Origin: Paracrocinitomix mangrovi
Lineage (GTDB): Bacteria > Bacteroidota > Bacteroidia > Flavobacteriales_D > Crocinitomicaceae
Assembly: GCF_019740355.2 (NCBI RefSeq)
Contig: NZ_CP091819.1
Coordinates: forward strand, 2,976,001 to 3,040,000
Direction of reading: 5' to 3'
DNA: 64,000 nucleotides
The position numbers were made by a program, and so were the translations under genes. This document shows positions 45,533 to 54,444 of the stretch, piece after piece. A model generated the notes under the pieces. It had not been told where the DNA came from. It was given only the letters and a program-made list of their open reading frames with translations, and did not search any database. The stretch's first letter is position 1. Every line of letters begins with the position of its first letter.

Positions 45533-46165
45533 ATGGATAAGCAAATTATTGATTCTTTAAAAAGCAGATATGCTGTAAAGAAATTTGATCCGACAAAAAA
45601 ATTAACTGAAAAACAACTAGAAAACGTTTTAGAAGCGACTAGATTAACCGCTACATCCTATGGTTTACAGTTAATGAAAGTAGTTTTAGTAAATGATAAA
45701 GACACTCGTGAAAAGTTGGTAGATTGTTCATTTGGTCAAAGACAAGTGGCGGATGCATCTCATTTACTTGTATTATGTCGTGAAAGGGATTTTGATTTGG
45801 ATCACATTGAAGATTATGTTCAGAATATTGCAGATACACGTAAAGTTGAAGCCGATTCTCTTAGTGGATTTAAAAATGGGATGGCCAAATTGCTTACAAA
45901 GAGAAAAGAAGATCAGGTAAGTTGGATGGATAAGCAGGTTTACATTGCTTTAGGGAATCTTATTACAACTTGTGCGATTATGGGAATAGGTGCTTGTCCA
46001 ATGGAAGGTTTTATTCCGGACGAGTATGATGAGATATTGGATTTGAAATCACAAAATTTAGCTTCAGTATTGGTTTTGCCAATTGGATTTCCAGCTGAGG
46101 ATGATCCAGGGGCAAAAAGAGCGAAGGTGAGAAGACCAATTGAGAAATTTGTGATTGAGAAATAA
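45533..46165 (+). CDS. NAD(P)H-dependent nitroreductase family oxidoreductase
   Basis: A 210-residue FMN-dependent nitroreductase (NfsB-like): SLKSRYAVKKFDPTK with the FMN-contacting Arg, RLTATSYGLQ, DASHLLVLC, IALGNLITTCAIMGIGACPMEGF and a C-terminal PIGFPAEDD. Such enzymes reduce nitroaromatics or quinones and help keep redox balance. The start is ATG 45533; an open frame extends 27 codons upstream but contains the promoter element. A terminator-like hairpin follows the stop. Confidence 0.92.
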   Translation: MDKQIIDSLKSRYAVKKFDPTKKLTEKQLENVLEATRLTATSYGLQLMKVVLVNDKDTREKLVDCSFGQRQVADASHLLVLCRERDFDLDHIEDYVQNIADTRKVEADSLSGFKNGMAKLLTKRKEDQVSWMDKQVYIALGNLITTCAIMGIGACPMEGFIPDEYDEILDLKSQNLASVLVLPIGFPAEDDPGAKRAKVRRPIEKFVIEK

Positions 46166-46190
46166 AAAAAGCCCCGTAAAGGGGCATTTC
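46165..46190. terminator. Bidirectional terminator-like hairpin
   Basis: GCCCC (46171-46175) pairs with GGGGC (46181-46185) around GTAAA. Read on the minus strand it is followed by seven T residues, so it may stop transcripts from the 46396-48954 gene; on the plus strand it ends the nitroreductase gene with a weaker T tract. The next 200 bp up to 46395 show no gene. Confidence 0.75.
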
Positions 46191-46395
46191 AGTTTTGGAT
46201 TATTGAAAATTCGCTTGAGTTCTAAGTAAATAGTTTAACACTAAACCCTTCGTAGTAGAGGTCATAGTCTCGTTTAATCTTCGAACCAAAATTCAAAAAA
46301 TAAACCCACCTGAGCACGCATTATTATTGTTTTTGTGACGAAACCCCACTTTTATGTGACGAACCCAAATGTGAATTTTAAAGAGGGAGAAAAAA

Positions 46396-48954
46396 TTATA
46401 AAACAATTTTATTGTACTCTTCAAGATAAGTTTCCCCAACCTGGATTTTTTGATTGTCTATTACAAGATATTTCTTTCCCTTTTGTGTCACTTTATCAAT
46501 TCGAACGATAAAAGATCTTCTCACTCTAAGAAATTCGATTGGATCAGGAACCAATGACAAGAAATTTCCAATTTTTTCTCGAACCAGGTGTTTGCCTTGT
46601 TCGGTATGTATTTCAATGTAATTACCATCACTTTTTACATACATGATATCAGAAGTTCTAATCTTGACATCTGTTCCGGCTACTTTTACCATGAGGTAAT
46701 GTTCTTCTCTTTTGATTCGTTTCAATAGGTGACGAAGCATTTCTCTAACCAAGTCTCTGTTGTACAAGAGAATTCTAAATCTAAAGAAGAGGTAAATCAG
46801 CAAAGATATTCCAAGAATAACTGATACTCTAAACCACCATGTTCGCCAAAAAGGAGGGTGAATAATAATTGGAAGAATAATTTCTTCTCTACCCCAGCCA
46901 TAATGAGTTTCCTTAAGTTGGAGCCTGAAAAGATAATCACCATAATTTAAATTGGCATAGGAAGCAGAGGTGTTCTCTGTATAATTCCAGGCTATTTCAG
47001 CTGGTTCTAATTTGTAGCGATAAAATGGCTTTTTCAATGGATTTTTAATGATCGCATTGTAGTTGATAGTAATTCGATTTTCATGATGAGACAAATTTTT
47101 AAAATCCTCCGGATCTCTTGATTTATCATTCACTGTGAATTTCTTAAACGCCAAGTGTTTTCTAAAATGGTTATTTGACAATTGAAAATCAACCTTGGAA
47201 GGCAAATAATGAAGACCTTTCTTTGTTCCTATCCATGCTGTATCTCTATGGATTAAGATTTTAGTTATCTCTTTACATGGTACTTGATTTGAAATATCAT
47301 AAAGACTCGATTTATGGTGTTTATCCTCATCTACCTTTAAAACAAATAAACCTAAACTTGTGCCAATCCAAAGGTTTTTTAATTTAATATCATAAGTTAT
47401 ATTTCTGATAAGTGCACCTTTAAGCATTGATCTTGGAATATTAAATAAAACTTTTTCGCCATCTGTTATTAATATTCCGTTGTTGTGTGTACCAATTATT
47501 AAATATTCTTCGGCCTCACATAAACTGGAAATTCTTTCCTCGTATAAATCACATTTTTTGAAATTGGATTTATCAGATAACTTAGCGCAATAAAGACCAC
47601 TATAACAGGCAGCATACATTTTATCTTTATATTCTACAATCCCATAGGTTTTTGTTGGACAACTTGTTCTTTTCCAATTGTTATTTTCTTGATTACAAAA
47701 AACGCCAGAATAACCTCCAATTAATAATGCTGAATCTGAAGTTTCATATAAAAACTGGCCGCTCGTTGGTTCCCATTTTATTTCAATTTCATTATCCATT
47801 TGAATAAATCTGTCACCAATTATTACAATACAACTGTTGTATCTTTTTGAGTATCCAATATTACTAGGGATATTATTATTAGAGGTATAGGTGGTTTCCA
47901 GGTGATTGGATTTTAAGGTGGCAACATTACCATCTCTAAATACAATAATTTTATCACCAAATTTGTTTGTATCAATGTTGTCTACATAATTCACATTAGC
48001 ATCTTGCGAAATAATATTTGCCTGATGTGCAGCTTTTACATAGACACCATGATTTATACAGGTGAACCATTCATTTCCTTCCTGATCCTTTAAATATCCT
48101 GAAACAAGTTCTTTTTGTAAATAATTCAAATGGATTTTACCCTTTGCGTCCGCAACAAAAAAACCATTGCTTTCTGAGCTAAACCAAAATAAATTTTTAT
48201 CATATCTACCTATTCTTCTTACATCATTGAAATAGGGAAAATATTGTTGTTTTCCATTTATTGATAAATGAATGGAACCATGTTTTTCATTGAATACAGA
48301 TGTGCTATCATTTAATTTAAGCCCGTCAAATTTATGAGTATATTTTTCAATTGTGAAGGGAGTGGTTGAGCGTAGATGATCGTATTCACCAGGAGTTGAA
48401 AGAAATACAAAATTTTCATACTCATCAAAAAGAGTGGTTTGTCCTTTTTTCTGGTAGTCAATACTTTTTGGAGAATTGATTATTTCTCCATTCTTTGTTA
48501 TTTCTAGATAATAATATTTACTCAGGAAGACAACAATTAGATTTCCATTGTTTCTAAACCTAAATGCATTTGGAATAAGAGGGTGAAAAGTTTGAAGAAT
48601 GTGATTGTATTTGTACGGTATAAAACTAACATCCTCACAATTTAATTCGGTAATGGTGTTATTTTGACCGTAAAAGAAAATGGTTCCATTATCATTTTGT
48701 GAGGCCTTTAAAATCACATTATCACATAACCCATCTTCAGTGTTGAAATTTTCAAATTTGTAGCCATCATATCTGCTTACTCCATTATCTGTAATGAACC
48801 ACAGATAACCACAATTATCTTCTTTAACATCATATACTTCAGAACTGGGCAGTCCATCATTTACATTGAAATTGATGAAAGAGTTAGATTGACTCCAAAC
48901 AGGGTTAAATGAACCAACCAGTGTAAGTACCAATATTGATATGTATACTTTCAA
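46396..48954 (-). CDS. Membrane LytTR regulator with beta-propeller sensor and Y_Y_Y domain
   Basis: An 852-residue protein with a signal peptide (1-21, ending PVWSQ), two-component-regulator-propeller repeats (about 25-620; DGLPSSEVYDV, GYLWFITDNGVSRYDG, NLWIGTSLGLFVL, AWIGTKKGLHYLP), a Y_Y_Y domain (about 650-705), one transmembrane helix (about 711-731), a short coiled coil and a LytTR DNA-binding domain (about 750-852; DIMYVKSDGNYIEIHT, FLRVRRSFIV). It has no histidine kinase or receiver, so an outside signal would reach DNA within one polypeptide. TTG 48954 is the only start that keeps the signal peptide, since a stop lies just upstream. The ligand is unknown. Confidence 0.88.
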   Translation of the reverse strand: MKVYISILVLTLVGSFNPVWSQSNSFINFNVNDGLPSSEVYDVKEDNCGYLWFITDNGVSRYDGYKFENFNTEDGLCDNVILKASQNDNGTIFFYGQNNTITELNCEDVSFIPYKYNHILQTFHPLIPNAFRFRNNGNLIVVFLSKYYYLEITKNGEIINSPKSIDYQKKGQTTLFDEYENFVFLSTPGEYDHLRSTTPFTIEKYTHKFDGLKLNDSTSVFNEKHGSIHLSINGKQQYFPYFNDVRRIGRYDKNLFWFSSESNGFFVADAKGKIHLNYLQKELVSGYLKDQEGNEWFTCINHGVYVKAAHQANIISQDANVNYVDNIDTNKFGDKIIVFRDGNVATLKSNHLETTYTSNNNIPSNIGYSKRYNSCIVIIGDRFIQMDNEIEIKWEPTSGQFLYETSDSALLIGGYSGVFCNQENNNWKRTSCPTKTYGIVEYKDKMYAACYSGLYCAKLSDKSNFKKCDLYEERISSLCEAEEYLIIGTHNNGILITDGEKVLFNIPRSMLKGALIRNITYDIKLKNLWIGTSLGLFVLKVDEDKHHKSSLYDISNQVPCKEITKILIHRDTAWIGTKKGLHYLPSKVDFQLSNNHFRKHLAFKKFTVNDKSRDPEDFKNLSHHENRITINYNAIIKNPLKKPFYRYKLEPAEIAWNYTENTSASYANLNYGDYLFRLQLKETHYGWGREEIILPIIIHPPFWRTWWFRVSVILGISLLIYLFFRFRILLYNRDLVREMLRHLLKRIKREEHYLMVKVAGTDVKIRTSDIMYVKSDGNYIEIHTEQGKHLVREKIGNFLSLVPDPIEFLRVRRSFIVRIDKVTQKGKKYLVIDNQKIQVGETYLEEYNKIVL

Positions 48955-48993
48955 AAGGTGTTGTTACGTACTGTGTATTACGCTACTAAAATA

Positions 48994-49023
48994 AAAATGC
49001 CGTGCATAAAAACACGGCATTTT
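48994..49023. terminator. Bidirectional terminator after M43 protease gene
   Basis: A perfect 11-bp stem, AAAATGCCGTG (48994-49004) with CACGGCATTTT (49013-49023), with A- and T-rich flanks. It lies downstream of the minus-strand protease gene and upstream of the LytTR gene. Confidence 0.88.
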
Positions 49024-49048
49024 GAGTGAAATATTGTTAATTCCGATT

Positions 49049-50326
49049 TTATAATACGATCAATTTTTTATTGATAACACCTTCTGAACTTAAAATTCGG
49101 ACAATGTAAGTGCCAGATAATAAACCATCTACATTTATTTTTCCGGTAGGTTGTTTAATCTCATGTATAATTTGTCCGGCCTCATTAAATATTACAATTT
49201 CATCAGTACTTGAAGAAATTCCATCAATTACAAAATTTGAGTTTGTTGGGTTAGGGTAAATATTTACTGTAGGCATACTATTTTCAGTTTGACCAACATA
49301 AGGGGTGCCATTGATCAATTCAAACCTGTAATTTTCCAAAATGCTTCTCATCATATCTACCTGTCCTTGTGTAAATGAGTTTTGGCAAGTTTCTGCTGAA
49401 TAATCCATATAATTCTCAACCATATCTGGCAAATCTCCTAAGGTTCCAATATTATCTGTACAAGTGTTATTGGCAATGTTACAATCAAAGTTTGATTGAT
49501 CTGCGGCATTTGGCGTATCATCAATACCGTCTTCCTCAGTACATCCACCATCTGCCCAAATGTGTCTTAGCCCAAGGTAGTGTCCAATTTCATGAACAGA
49601 AGTTCTACCTTTTATATCCATTGGTCCATTACCCATATCAATTGTATTTGGATTATTACCTCCAAAAGCTTGGTATTGAATTACAACACCATCACTCATG
49701 TTATCTGCAGAACCCGGAGGCCAGTGAGACAGATTGTTTGGAGGAGTTGCATAACCTAATACTGCCGGAGTTCCAAAAATTGACATGTCACAAACCCAAA
49801 TGTTCAAATAATCTGCTTGATTCCAAGGATCAATTCCACCATTAGCTGTGCTTTTTACTCCTTCTGCCGGGAAACCGCCTACTCCAAAGAATGAAGCCTG
49901 ACTTGTACTGGTTCTTGTAATTCCTGTTGTTGAATTACCATCAGGATCTGTTGAAGCCAATTCAAACTCAATAAAACTGTCGCCCACAAGGGTCATGAAA
50001 GTATCGCGTAAGTTGATAGTATCTGCATTCAATCTTCTGAAATCTTCATTTAATCTGTCAATTTGATTAAAGATGATACTGTCATGCAAGTTTTGCTGAG
50101 GTGTGTTATATACAATGTGCACAACTACAGGGATTGTGTAAACTGTAGTTCTATCTCCTCCTTGCAAATCCTTAGCACGAGAAAAAGTTTCGTTAACAGA
50201 TTGCAAGTAACCGGGAGTCAAAGATTCTTGATGTTGAATCAATTGATGAGTACCACATTTTTCGAAATTTTGAGCAAAGCTCAGGCTTGAAATAAAAGCC
50301 GTTAACAAGAGTATATTTTTAATCAT
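49049..50326 (-). CDS. Secreted M43 (pappalysin-type) zinc metalloprotease with type A T9SS signal
   Basis: A 425-residue protein with a signal peptide (1-18, ending LSFAQ), a propeptide-like stretch, a metzincin catalytic domain with HEIGHYLGLRH (the HExxHxxGxxH zinc site, about residues 250-260) and a Met-turn VENYMDYS, and a Por_Secre_tail domain (about 350-425; NIYPNPTNSNFVIDG, LLSGTYIVRI). M43 proteases of this type degrade extracellular proteins. It is exported through T9SS and is monocistronic between the LytTR gene and the OmpA-like gene. Confidence 0.93.
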   Translation of the reverse strand: MIKNILLLTAFISSLSFAQNFEKCGTHQLIQHQESLTPGYLQSVNETFSRAKDLQGGDRTTVYTIPVVVHIVYNTPQQNLHDSIIFNQIDRLNEDFRRLNADTINLRDTFMTLVGDSFIEFELASTDPDGNSTTGITRTSTSQASFFGVGGFPAEGVKSTANGGIDPWNQADYLNIWVCDMSIFGTPAVLGYATPPNNLSHWPPGSADNMSDGVVIQYQAFGGNNPNTIDMGNGPMDIKGRTSVHEIGHYLGLRHIWADGGCTEEDGIDDTPNAADQSNFDCNIANNTCTDNIGTLGDLPDMVENYMDYSAETCQNSFTQGQVDMMRSILENYRFELINGTPYVGQTENSMPTVNIYPNPTNSNFVIDGISSSTDEIVIFNEAGQIIHEIKQPTGKINVDGLLSGTYIVRILSSEGVINKKLIVL

Positions 50327-50405
50327 AGTTCGAGGATTTGGCTCGAAAGTATGACAAAATGAGAAAAACGTCTTAGTAAAATTGACAAACGGTAAATGTG
50401 CTGGC

Positions 50406-52484
50406 TTAAAGGATTTTAATTTCTACTCTTCTGTTGTTTTGTCTACCGTCTTCGGTGTCATTTGAGTCAACAGGTTTGGTTTCACCATATCCAATAAATG
50501 TCAATCTTTCTTTTTTGATTCCTCTTTCAATCAAATAATTAAAAACTGCCTGAGCTCTACTTTCTGATAAGGTTTTGTTGGTTGCGTCGCTTCCTACATT
50601 ATCAGTATGTCCGGAAATTTCAAAAGTCAATTCAGGATTTTTTTTCATGATCAATGCTATTCTAGTTAACTCACTTATTGATTCATCTCGTAAATCTGAT
50701 TTACCGGTATCAAAAAATGTATTATTTAATCTAATTTTTTGACCGGATTCAAGTGGAACCATATACAAGGTTACCTTCTTTTCAGCATATTCGCTTAGTT
50801 CTTTAGCATCAAAATGCTCTGAAATAGGAACGTATCCTTCTGCTTTGGCTTGAAAACCATAAAACTCTCCTTTTGGAAGCACTATTTTATATCCATCATC
50901 TCCTGTAGCATCAGCTTCTCCGGCCTGTTCTCCAGTAGCTAAAATTTCATATTCAATTTCTGCATTTATGGGCAAGTTTGTCTTTGCATCTAACACTTGT
51001 CCGTAAACCATAATAACCGGTTCCGGTTTAATTGACTCTCCTACCTGTACCCTAAAAATATCACCTTTTCCCAGGGAATTGTCATAGGAGATAAGATAGG
51101 CATAATCGCCTTGAGCAGAAATAGTAAAATAACCATCCCAGTTGGGTGAGTTGATATTTTTACCCAAATTCAATGGTGGTGACCAGTTTGTCCATGTGTC
51201 GTCTAGCCTTTTTGAAACGTATATATCCGCATTTCCGAACCCCGCATGACCTTTTGAGCTGAAGTAAAGTGTTTTACCATCAGCTGCAATAAATGGGGAA
51301 AAATCTGTACCATGTGTATTTATTTGACTACCCAAATTAACAGGTTTTGACCAGGTGTTTTCTCCTGTTTTAAAACTCACGTAAAGATCTTGATCACCAT
51401 AACTGTCATAAGTTTCAATTGAAAGAATCATTTTTTTACCGTCAGGAGTCAAACAAAAGTTATTATAAGCCGCCAGATTTACATAATCTTCAATTTTCTG
51501 TTCAACAGGAACACCCCATTTGCCATTTACTTTTTGTGAAATAGAAACGCCTTCCTTTAAATAGCTGCCGTTACTTCTGTAAACTGTAGAAACCATCATT
51601 GTATTTTCATCAGGTGTAATGGAAATTGGATAATTTGATCCGCCATTATTTAGTGGACCCTCAATGCTTTTTCTGGCTTGCCATACACCATTTATATTGG
51701 TAGATTCCCAAATATCGTAATCATTGGAACCATGATTTGTGGGGTCACCCTGAACAGAATAATAAATCTTTTTGCCGTTTGCCGATATTATTGGAGTTGA
51801 TTCATGGTATTTAGAATTGACATTTTCGCCAAGATTTTCTTTTTCAAGATCTTTTCGTGCATCTTCTGCCAAACGCAGTAGTCTTTTTTGATACGTAATA
51901 CGCAAGTATTCAACTTCCACAGTCAACAAGTCATCTATGAATACACCTACCTCATTACCCGTAAATACAAAGGATTTTGTCGCGTAAACTCCTTCACCAT
52001 TAATGTAAAAAATAACGTCTTCTCCCCTTTTATCAACTTTAAGAATGTTGGCTTTTTTCATTCCATTTATTTTCATTGATGGAACCCAATCTTTGATCAC
52101 TTTTTCTTTTCCTCTTTTGAAACTGTATAAGCCCCAGTGTTTGCTTGAACTAAGTTTGAACTTGTGATATTCACTGTCTTTGTTTTTCCCAAATACTAGT
52201 CCAAATCCTGCCGAAGTTTTTTTGCCATCTGTTTGTGAAATTGAAATTTCAATACTGTAATCTTGATGAGGGTCAACCGGTACTTCTATTGTCCAAAATA
52301 TACCTGTATTTGAATTGTTTTTTACGGTTAATACTCCATTGGTGATTTTAGCAGATTCTACTGAATTGTTGTTGAGTTTCCAATTATTATCGTTGTTTTT
52401 AAACTCTTCAGTAAAAGTGACTTTTTTTTGGGCATAAGTGCCAATTCCTATAAAGAATAACAACAGTATTGCCAGGGTTTTCAT
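50406..52484 (-). CDS. OmpA-family protein with PD40 propeller and LamG-like N-terminal domain
   Basis: A 692-residue protein starting at ATG 52484 (signal peptide MKTLAILLLFFIGIGTYAQ); a longer open frame upstream is less likely. The N-terminal domain (about 20-200) is a concanavalin-like sandwich; then come WD40/PD40 repeats (about 225-480; DGKKMILSIETYDSYGDQDLY, DGKTLYFSSKGHAGFGNADIY), a CarboxypepD_reg-like domain (about 495-570) and an OmpA peptidoglycan-binding domain (about 585-692; NTFFDTGKSDL, ISGHTDNVGSDATNKTLSESRA, NRRVEIKIL). The PD40, regulatory and OmpA order resembles the T9SS component PorE and related envelope tethers, but the first domain differs and no TPR is seen. Confidence 0.87.
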   Translation of the reverse strand: MKTLAILLLFFIGIGTYAQKKVTFTEEFKNNDNNWKLNNNSVESAKITNGVLTVKNNSNTGIFWTIEVPVDPHQDYSIEISISQTDGKKTSAGFGLVFGKNKDSEYHKFKLSSSKHWGLYSFKRGKEKVIKDWVPSMKINGMKKANILKVDKRGEDVIFYINGEGVYATKSFVFTGNEVGVFIDDLLTVEVEYLRITYQKRLLRLAEDARKDLEKENLGENVNSKYHESTPIISANGKKIYYSVQGDPTNHGSNDYDIWESTNINGVWQARKSIEGPLNNGGSNYPISITPDENTMMVSTVYRSNGSYLKEGVSISQKVNGKWGVPVEQKIEDYVNLAAYNNFCLTPDGKKMILSIETYDSYGDQDLYVSFKTGENTWSKPVNLGSQINTHGTDFSPFIAADGKTLYFSSKGHAGFGNADIYVSKRLDDTWTNWSPPLNLGKNINSPNWDGYFTISAQGDYAYLISYDNSLGKGDIFRVQVGESIKPEPVIMVYGQVLDAKTNLPINAEIEYEILATGEQAGEADATGDDGYKIVLPKGEFYGFQAKAEGYVPISEHFDAKELSEYAEKKVTLYMVPLESGQKIRLNNTFFDTGKSDLRDESISELTRIALIMKKNPELTFEISGHTDNVGSDATNKTLSESRAQAVFNYLIERGIKKERLTFIGYGETKPVDSNDTEDGRQNNRRVEIKIL

Positions 52485-52564
52485 AGCAGTTAATTTTCGT
52501 GGATTGTTGAAATATAGGTATTTCACTCAATAATCTTGCCAATCGATTGGATTGCATTATTAGT

Positions 52565-52572
52565 TAAATTTG
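52565..52572 (+). promoter_or_regulatory. Candidate -7 promoter element of uvrC
   Basis: TAAATTTG matches TAnnTTTG and ends 5 bp before the ATG at 52578, implying a leaderless or near-leaderless transcript. A TTG lies 15 bp upstream. Confidence 0.45.
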
Positions 52573-52577
52573 TGAAG

Positions 52578-54380
52578 ATGCATGATCCTTTAAAAGATAA
52601 AATTAAAACCCTTCCTAACAAGCCTGGTGTTTATCAATATTTTGATAAATCAGGGAAGATTATCTATGTTGGAAAGGCAAAAAATTTAAAAAAGAGGGTT
52701 GCATCATACTTTACCAAAAATCATGATAGTGGTAAAACGCAGATCTTGGTAAAGCGAATCCATGAGATAAAATATATAGTAGTTGACACAGAGGTTGATG
52801 CCCTGTTGTTGGAGAATAACCTTATTAAAAAGTATCAACCTAAGTATAATATCCAACTTAAAGATGACAAAACCTATCCTTGGATAGTTGTAAAAAATGA
52901 GCATTTCCCCAGAGTTTTTAAAACCAGAAGGGTTATCAAGGATGGGTCAACATACTATGGTCCATATGCAAGTGTTAAAATGTTGTATACATTATTAGAC
53001 CTAATAAGAGAAGTTTATCCCTTGCGCACCTGCAACCTAAATTTATCACCTGAGGCAATTGCCAAAAAGAACTACAAAGTTTGTCTGGAGTATCATATTG
53101 GAAATTGCAAAGGTCCTTGTGTTGGTCATCAAACAGAAGAAGATTATGACGCTTATCTAACTGATATCAAGAATATCCTAAAAGGGAATGTCACATCAGT
53201 TATTAAAGCACTCAAAAACTGGATGAAGGATTTGGCTGCAGAAATGCGCTATGAAGAAGCCCAGGAAGTAAAAGAAAAGTTGCGACTATTAGAAGGTTAT
53301 TATGCAAAATCGGCAGTGGTAAGTCCTACCATCCACAATGTCGACGTAATTACCTTGGTTGAAGATGATAAATATGCTTTTGTCAACTATTTAAAATTGA
53401 ACAATGGAGCTATCATTCATGGCCACACGGTTGAAGTGAAAAAGAAATTGGATGAGTCACCTGAAGAGATTTTGCCTTTGGTATTAATTGAAATGCGTGA
53501 GCGATTTGGTAATGAAGGAAAAGAGGTGATTACAGAGGTGGATATTTCAGATGAAGTGGATCATTTAAATATTACAGTTCCGCAAAGAGGGGATAAAAAA
53601 TCATTACTCGATCTTTCAAAGCGAAATGCCAAGTTTTATATGCTAGAAAAACATAAACAGGAAAAACTAGTAAATCCTGACAGGCATGTAGAACGCATCA
53701 TGGAAACTATGCAAAAAGACTTGAAAATGAAAGAGTGGCCAACGCATATTGAGTGTTTTGATAACTCCAATTTTCAAGGAACTAATGCTGTTGCTGCCTG
53801 TGTGGTATTTAAAAATGGAAAACCATCCAAAAAAGACTATCGCCACTTTAATATCAAAACAGTTACGGGTCCGGATGACTTTGCATCAATGGAAGAAGTG
53901 GTTTATAGGCGTTACAGCAGATTGATCAGAGAAGACCAACCAATTCCTCAATTAGTGGTGATAGATGGAGGTAAGGGACAATTGAGTTCGGCCATGAAGA
54001 GTTTCGAGAAATTAGGACTCAAAGGTGAAATTACCGTAATAGGTATTGCCAAAAAGCTGGAAGAAATCTACTTTCCGGGAGATTCAATTCCTATCTACAT
54101 AGATAAGCGATCTGAAACACTAAAAATTATTCAGCATCTGCGAAATGAGGCGCACAGATTTGGAATTACGCATCACAGAAACAAAAGAAGCAAAGCAGCT
54201 CTGGGAACAGAGTTGACTAATATTGAAGGAATTGGAGATAGGACAGCTGAAATGTTGATTCAGGAATTTAAATCTGTGAAACGTGTTAAAGAGTCAACCC
54301 TGGATGAAATAGAGAAAATAATCGGCAGAAAAAAAGCAGAATTATTAGTGAACTATTTCAAACAGAATAATTTGGAATAA
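52578..54380 (+). CDS. uvrC: Excinuclease ABC subunit C
   Basis: A 600-residue nuclease of nucleotide excision repair, making the two incisions around UvrB-marked lesions. It has the GIY-YIG domain (about 15-95; PGVYQYFDKSGKIIYVGKAKNLKKRVASYF split over the active site), a Cys-rich region (PLRTCNL, GNCKGPCVGHQ), a UVR motif (about 205-240), the UvrC RNase H-like domain (IECFDNSNFQGTNAVAACVVFKNG, VVIDGGKGQ) and C-terminal helix-hairpin-helix motifs (TNIEGIGDRTAEMLI). ATG 52578 matches the conserved N terminus; an upstream in-frame ATG lies before the promoter element. Confidence 0.96.
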   Translation: MHDPLKDKIKTLPNKPGVYQYFDKSGKIIYVGKAKNLKKRVASYFTKNHDSGKTQILVKRIHEIKYIVVDTEVDALLLENNLIKKYQPKYNIQLKDDKTYPWIVVKNEHFPRVFKTRRVIKDGSTYYGPYASVKMLYTLLDLIREVYPLRTCNLNLSPEAIAKKNYKVCLEYHIGNCKGPCVGHQTEEDYDAYLTDIKNILKGNVTSVIKALKNWMKDLAAEMRYEEAQEVKEKLRLLEGYYAKSAVVSPTIHNVDVITLVEDDKYAFVNYLKLNNGAIIHGHTVEVKKKLDESPEEILPLVLIEMRERFGNEGKEVITEVDISDEVDHLNITVPQRGDKKSLLDLSKRNAKFYMLEKHKQEKLVNPDRHVERIMETMQKDLKMKEWPTHIECFDNSNFQGTNAVAACVVFKNGKPSKKDYRHFNIKTVTGPDDFASMEEVVYRRYSRLIREDQPIPQLVVIDGGKGQLSSAMKSFEKLGLKGEITVIGIAKKLEEIYFPGDSIPIYIDKRSETLKIIQHLRNEAHRFGITHHRNKRSKAALGTELTNIEGIGDRTAEMLIQEFKSVKRVKESTLDEIEKIIGRKKAELLVNYFKQNNLE

Positions 54381-54444
54381 ATATCCCTCATAACATACAA
54401 CTAATATAGAATTAACCTCGTCTTAATATTGCTGACAATACAAT

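Noticed and set aside
49375-49845. Open frame of 156 codons on the plus strand inside the M43 protease gene
   Set aside because: It is antisense to a gene with intact catalytic motifs, and its translation is rich in His, Leu, Gln and Tyr as expected for a frame shadow.
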